DNA of 10,018 bases from contig JAJDDL010000432.1 in assembly GCA_029260335.1 (NCBI GenBank), positions 1 through 10,018 of the forward strand, in the 5' to 3' direction. The notes below the pieces were generated by a model. The model was given only the letters and a program-made list of their open reading frames with translations. It did no database searches and was not told where the DNA came from. Below are positions 6,289-10,018 of the stretch, one piece after another. Each line of letters begins with the position of its first letter. The first letter of the stretch is position 1. Position numbers and translations under genes: made by a program. This DNA comes from Phycisphaerales bacterium (lineage in GTDB: Bacteria; Planctomycetota; Phycisphaerae; Phycisphaerales; UBA1924).

Positions 6289-9200
6289 TTACTCCCCCGG
6301 CTTACGCCCCGTCGTCCACGCCGCACCGATCGCGTCGAGCTCGGCTTCCAAGTCGCTCATCAACGCGTCCAGCTCGTTGACCGTTGCGAGTGCGTCATCG
6401 AACAACTCGGCCGCGTACCCAAGCTGATCGCGCTGGGTCTGGGTCGGAGCACTACTGACGCCCATCGTGCTAAACAGCGCCGTCGAGACCCGGCTCGAAA
6501 TCCCGGGCAACGTCGGATACTGACGCCTGGACGCGCTTCTATCGCCGTTCATCACGACCTGCAGATCAAGCAACCCGTCATTGACGGCCTTCAGATCCTC
6601 GAGCATCCCAAGGTCGGCCTCACGCGAGGACAAGACAACTCGCCGCACCGCGTCGTGGCGCGTCTGGATCTCGCCCATCGTCTGGCTCACCGCCTGCACC
6701 CGCTTGTACAGCGCGATCGCCTCGTTCTGGTACGCGAGCTTGTCCTCGGGGTCATCCGCTGCAAACGTCGCCCGCTCGAGCGAGACAACCTCAAACTCGC
6801 GAGGCTCGCCCAGTTCGGTCACCTCGCCATTGTGGATCATGCTCAGCGACGCCGAGTATGTTCCCGGCACAACCATGGGCCCGCCCGGACCATCGCCTGA
6901 ATACCGCAGGCCCCAGCTCACCCGACGCATGCCCTTGCTCGCGCCGATGCTCTGGCGGCTGACGATCTCGCCAGCGTCATCGCGGATGGTCAGGTACATC
7001 GACGGGCTCGTTTCGCGATCCTCGGCACGGAGCACGTCGAGGCTCGGATAGTTCTCTGCCGTCGTCGTCTGCTTCTTGCGAGCTGAACTCGGATTGCTCG
7101 GCACGTCCTTCACATTGATCGTAAACGTGGCGCCAAACGCCGGGTTGCTCGCGTTGTAAAAACTCGCGCCCTGGTTCCCAAAGCCGTTGTACCCGGTCGG
7201 GAAGTACGCGAGCGCATCACGCACCGGGAAGATGTACGCGTCCTTCTTGAGCAGATCGTCATGGGCATGACGCAACGGCGTGTAATCATCGAGAATGTAG
7301 AAGCCGCGCCCAAACGTCGCGAGCACAACGTCGTTCTCCCGGCGCTGGATCTCAACATCCTTCACCGCGATCGTCGGCAGGCCGCCGAGCTTGTGCCAAT
7401 CGTCCCCGCCATTGCGTGTCCAATAGCAGCCGAACTCGGTGCCGATGAACAGCAGATCCGGATCGACGTGATCCTCGCTCATCGAATACGCGATGTCGCG
7501 TGCCGGCAGGTCGCCGCTGATGCTTGTCCAGGACATACCGCGATCGGTACTCTTGAGAACATAGGGCGTGAAGTCGCCCGACTTGTGATTGTCAAACGTC
7601 GCGTACACCGTATCGGCATCGTGACGCGAAGCCTCGATGTCCGAGACATACGTCATGTGCGGCACGCCCGGGAATACATCGATCTTCCGCCAGTTCTCGC
7701 CGTCATCTTCGGTGACCTGAATCAAACCGTCATCGGTGCCGACGTAGATCAGGCCTTCCTCGAGTGGGCTCTCGCTCAATGCGATCGTGCTGCCGTAGAT
7801 CGACGTCGACTGGTCCTTGTTCACCGCCTCGGGCGACTGGATCTTGCCCATGACCTCAAGGTGATCACGATTGATGCCGCGCGTAAGGTCGCCGCTCACC
7901 GGCACCCACGAGTTGCCCCGATCATCCGAGCGATGCAGCCGCCGGCCGCCGAAGTACAAGCGGGTGTTGCTATGTGGGCTGATGATGAGCGGTGCGTCCC
8001 AGTTAAAGACGTAGGGATCGACATCGATCGCCGGCTGGGGTTTGATGTCGACGGTTTCACCGCTGCGCCGATCGTGCCGCACAAGCCCGCCATACTGCCA
8101 TTGGCTGTAGACGATCATGGGGTCTTCGGGATCGACCGCGGTCTCGAACCCGTCGCCGCCGACGGTCACGAACCAATCGCTGTTGACGATGCCGGCTCTG
8201 TTGACGGTCCGGCTGGGCCCGCCCAACGTGTTGTTGTCCTGGGTGCCGCCGTAAACGTTGTAGAAAGGCTCAGCGGTATCCACCGCGACCCTGTAGAACT
8301 GCGTAATTGGCAGGTTGGGTGCAAAGCGGTAGCTCCGGCAGCGGTCAAACGACTCGTACACGCCGCCATCGCAACCCACCAGCACGTGGTTCTGATCATC
8401 GGGATCGATCCACACAACGTGGTTGTCCACGTGCTTGCGGCTCTCCCCGGCGCGACCAAACGTCGCGCCGCCATCGTCGGTGACCATCAAGAAAGTGTCG
8501 CACAGGTACACCCGATCCACATCGTGCGGATCGCAGATGATCTCGTTGTAATACTGGGGGCTCGACGTCCGTTGGCTGCTCATCCGCTGCCAGCTCACGC
8601 CCGCGTTGGTCGAGCGATAGAACCCCGGGCTGCTCGCCGCGTTCACAATCGCGTAGAGCACGTCGGGGTCGACTGGGCTGATATCCATGCCGATGCGGCC
8701 GAGGTCGCCGCCGGGCAAGCCGCGCGAGATCTTGGACCAAGTCTTACCGCCATCAGTTGTCTTGTGAATCGAGCACTCGGGCCCGCCATCGATCAGCGTC
8801 CATTGGCGACGCCTGCGCTGATAGCTGCTGACATACAACGTGTCCGCATCGCGCGGGTCCATGTGGACCTCGTTAATGCCTGTGTCATCGGAGATGTGCA
8901 GGACGCGCTGCCAGCTCTTGCCGCCGTTGGTTGTCTTGTAGAGGCCGCGATCGCCGCCACTCCGCCAGAGCGGGCCTTGGGCCGCGACATAGACCGTGTT
9001 GCCATCGCGCGGGTCCACCTGGATCATGCCGATGTGCTCAGAATCCTTCAGGCCGACGTTCCGCCAAGACCGCCCGCCGTCGATGCTCTTGTACACGCCG
9101 TCGCCGAAGCTGACCGAGCGCTGCGAGTTGTTCTCGCCCGTGCCCACCCACAGAATGTCCGAGTCGCTCGGGTCCATCGCGATGCAGCCGATGGAGTACG

Positions 9201-9501
9201 AGGCCTGGCTATCGAAGATGGGGCTGAACGTCGTCCCGGCGTTGGTCGTCTTCCAGATGCCGCCCGACGCGGTGGTGACGTAGTACTCGCTGTGATTGTC
9301 GGGATTGACCGCGAAGTCGCTGATCCGCCCGGAGTTGATCGCCGGACCTATCGAGCGGAAACGCAAGGCACCAAACGTCCCGGCGTTGAGCTTCTCAATC
9401 GTCGGCTCGCTCGGGGCGGATTCGCCCTCATCCTGGGCATGGACGGGCAAGACAATCAACACCGCCAAGGCGGCTGACGACGCGCGCAGAATTCTGGACA
9501 T
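6289..9501 (-). CDS. Secreted BNR/Asp-box (VPS10/sortilin-like) beta-propeller protein, often annotated 'glycosyl hydrolase'
   Basis: The protein has 1070 residues. ATG 9499-9501 follows TGAGGAG with 9 nt spacing and opens a signal peptide (MSRILRASSAALAVLIVLPVHAQ, about residues 1-23). Residues 40-740 contain about ten Asp-box motifs (S/T-x-D/N-x-G-x-x-W/F): near 85, 138, 189, 247, 296, 339, 524, 596, 650 and 695. Examples are KSIDGGRSW, KTTNGGKSW and KTTDGGKTW. They alternate with D-P-x-D-x-x-x-x-Y/V turns, giving two large beta-propellers. GGTQDNNTLGGPS (418-430) is typical of this family of roughly 1000-residue proteins, found in Bacteroidota, Gemmatimonadota and Planctomycetota. Residues 790-910 look like an Ig-like strand domain, and 915-1060 is mostly helical. 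No catalytic residues of a known glycosidase can be pointed out, so 'hydrolase' is a database habit and not evidence. Unlike the left-hand secreted genes it has no dockerin tail; it ends GRKPGE. Confidence 0.92.
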   Translation of the reverse strand: MSRILRASSAALAVLIVLPVHAQDEGESAPSEPTIEKLNAGTFGALRFRSIGPAINSGRISDFAVNPDNHSEYYVTTASGGIWKTTNAGTTFSPIFDSQASYSIGCIAMDPSDSDILWVGTGENNSQRSVSFGDGVYKSIDGGRSWRNVGLKDSEHIGMIQVDPRDGNTVYVAAQGPLWRSGGDRGLYKTTNGGKSWQRVLHISDDTGINEVHMDPRDADTLYVSSYQRRRRQWTLIDGGPECSIHKTTDGGKTWSKISRGLPGGDLGRIGMDISPVDPDVLYAIVNAASSPGFYRSTNAGVSWQRMSSQRTSSPQYYNEIICDPHDVDRVYLCDTFLMVTDDGGATFGRAGESRKHVDNHVVWIDPDDQNHVLVGCDGGVYESFDRCRSYRFAPNLPITQFYRVAVDTAEPFYNVYGGTQDNNTLGGPSRTVNRAGIVNSDWFVTVGGDGFETAVDPEDPMIVYSQWQYGGLVRHDRRSGETVDIKPQPAIDVDPYVFNWDAPLIISPHSNTRLYFGGRRLHRSDDRGNSWVPVSGDLTRGINRDHLEVMGKIQSPEAVNKDQSTSIYGSTIALSESPLEEGLIYVGTDDGLIQVTEDDGENWRKIDVFPGVPHMTYVSDIEASRHDADTVYATFDNHKSGDFTPYVLKSTDRGMSWTSISGDLPARDIAYSMSEDHVDPDLLFIGTEFGCYWTRNGGDDWHKLGGLPTIAVKDVEIQRRENDVVLATFGRGFYILDDYTPLRHAHDDLLKKDAYIFPVRDALAYFPTGYNGFGNQGASFYNASNPAFGATFTINVKDVPSNPSSARKKQTTTAENYPSLDVLRAEDRETSPSMYLTIRDDAGEIVSRQSIGASKGMRRVSWGLRYSGDGPGGPMVVPGTYSASLSMIHNGEVTELGEPREFEVVSLERATFAADDPEDKLAYQNEAIALYKRVQAVSQTMGEIQTRHDAVRRVVLSSREADLGMLEDLKAVNDGLLDLQVVMNGDRSASRRQYPTLPGISSRVSTALFSTMGVSSAPTQTQRDQLGYAAELFDDALATVNELDALMSDLEAELDAIGAAWTTGRKPGE

Positions 9502-9510
9502 CTCTCGAAT

Positions 9511-9517
9511 CTCCTCA
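9511..9517 (-). promoter_or_regulatory. Ribosome binding site of the propeller-protein gene
   Basis: The minus strand reads TGAGGAG. The AGGAG core is 9 nt before ATG 9499-9501, which supports that start and the signal peptide that follows. Confidence 0.65.
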
Positions 9518-9531
9518 GGGGTCTATTTGCA

Positions 9532-9565
9532 GAGCATAGTGCCCGGGCCCCCCGGCACCATGCTC
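9532..9565. promoter_or_regulatory. Imperfect palindrome in the leader or promoter of the propeller-protein gene
   Basis: The 12-nt arms GAGCATAGTGCC (9532-9543) and GGCACCATGCTC (9554-9565) pair at 11 of 12 positions around a 10-nt C/G-rich centre. The palindrome lies 31-64 bp upstream of the ATG at 9501. A weak minus-strand -10 (TATGCT, 9538-9533) overlaps one arm. It could be an operator for a dimeric repressor or an RNA hairpin in the leader; the sequence does not decide between them. Confidence 0.35.
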
Positions 9566-9624
9566 CAACTTGAACTCTCCAAGGCATCTTCAGGTTGCGG
9601 GTGGAGAAACTCCAGCATCTCGAC

Positions 9625-9655
9625 ATGCCCGGCCCCGTTATCGGATTCCGGGCAT
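9625..9655. repeat. Perfect 8-bp inverted repeat in the divergent intergenic region
   Basis: ATGCCCGG (9625-9632) and CCGGGCAT (9648-9655) are exact inverse copies with a 15-nt spacer. The repeat lies between the divergent propeller and PLP-enzyme genes, about 80 bp before the start of the latter. It could be a binding site for a regulator serving either gene, or chance in GC-rich DNA. Confidence 0.25.
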
Positions 9656-9733
9656 CCGCCACGGCTCTTGGGAATCTGGGGAAACCTCGGGCCGCGAACT
9701 CGATGCCTGGGCTTGAACGAGCAACGATGCCCT

Positions 9734-10018
9734 ATGCCCGCAGCCACTCTCTCCCACGACGCCGTCCGTGAGCACTTCCCCACACTCGCCAAGTCCCCCG
9801 ACATCCTGCTCGACAACGCCGGGGGCTCACAGGTGCCCGACACAGTCGCGCGAGCGGCGAGCGATTACATGCGTTCGACCTACGTGCAGCTCGGGGCCGA
9901 CTACGCGACCAGCAAGCGCAGCACCGAGATCGTGGATCGCGCCCACGCCATGCTCCGGTGTTTCATGAACGCCGAGGGCGTGGGCGAGGTCATCCTCGGC
10001 TCTTCCACCTCGGCTTTG
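9734..10018 (+). CDS. Cysteine desulfurase-like class V aminotransferase family protein (3' end outside window)
   Basis: The frame runs open from ATG 9734 to the right edge, giving the first 95 residues of a protein normally about 400 long. The N-terminus matches the class V PLP-dependent aminotransferase fold, specifically the cysteine desulfurase-like subgroup typified by Vibrio VC1184: VREHFPTL (11-18), LDNAGGSQVP (26-35), the G-x-DYATSKRS stretch (54-63) and VILGSSTSAL (86-95). The last stretch begins the loop that binds the PLP phosphate. The PLP lysine and any catalytic cysteine lie beyond the window, so desulfurase activity cannot be confirmed; selenocysteine lyase or other C-S lyase activity remains possible. 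There is no signal peptide, so it should be cytoplasmic. No clear Shine-Dalgarno precedes the ATG. It is divergent from the propeller gene, with 232 bp between starts. Confidence 0.88.
   Translation, partial: MPAATLSHDAVREHFPTLAKSPDILLDNAGGSQVPDTVARAASDYMRSTYVQLGADYATSKRSTEIVDRAHAMLRCFMNAEGVGEVILGSSTSAL

Noticed and set aside
7261..9477. 738-codon open frame on the plus strand opposite the propeller gene
   Set aside because: It is fully antisense to a gene with a signal peptide, Shine-Dalgarno and about ten Asp-boxes. Its translation is Ala/Val/His/Arg-rich without domain features, as expected for the complement of GC-rich coding DNA.
6289..9501. Naming the propeller protein a sialidase or other defined glycosidase
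   Set aside because: Asp-boxes alone are structural. The Arg triad and Tyr/Glu pair of sialidases cannot be identified in the expected arrangement.

Overview
The window looks like chromosomal DNA from a planctomycete, most likely of the Phycisphaerae/Phycisphaerales. It is GC-rich and several starts lack a Shine-Dalgarno. Three neighbouring genes end in the paired Asp-rich Ca-loop tail that closes on Gly-Cys, known as the GC-type dockerin and typical of secreted proteins in that group. The taxonomic call is an inference from gene content. No rRNA, tRNA, CRISPR, integrase or transposase gene was seen.

Layout. 1-210 (+) is the 3' end of a secreted protein whose body lies left of the window. 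364-1713 (-) is a secreted endonuclease/exonuclease/phosphatase-fold enzyme with every catalytic motif present. 1875-4019 (-) is a large secreted protein of unknown function. All three carry the GC-type dockerin, and the first faces the other two tail to tail. 4269-4709 (-) is a small uncharacterised protein. Beside it, divergently, 4811-6106 (+) is a 12-TM major facilitator transporter. 6118-6261 is a nested palindromic repeat between two converging gene ends. 6289-9501 (-) is a 1070-residue secreted BNR/VPS10-type beta-propeller protein. Divergent from it, 9734 to the right edge (+) is the start of a cysteine desulfurase-like class V PLP enzyme.

How the genes relate. The left 4 kb is a block of exported proteins sharing one C-terminal sorting or attachment tag. 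The two minus-strand dockerin genes are 161 bp apart and the downstream one seems to have its own promoter, so a single operon is not evident. The transporter, propeller protein and PLP enzyme each look like separate transcription units. No multi-gene pathway can be reconstructed from this window.

Non-coding gaps are all under 300 bp: 211-363, 1714-1874, 4020-4268, 4710-4810, 6107-6288 and 9502-9733. Gap 211-363 shows only a weak 5-bp stem (CCTCT/AGAGG near 270) and no convincing terminator. The other gaps hold candidate regulatory sites or repeats listed below, except 4710-4810, where nothing clear is visible.
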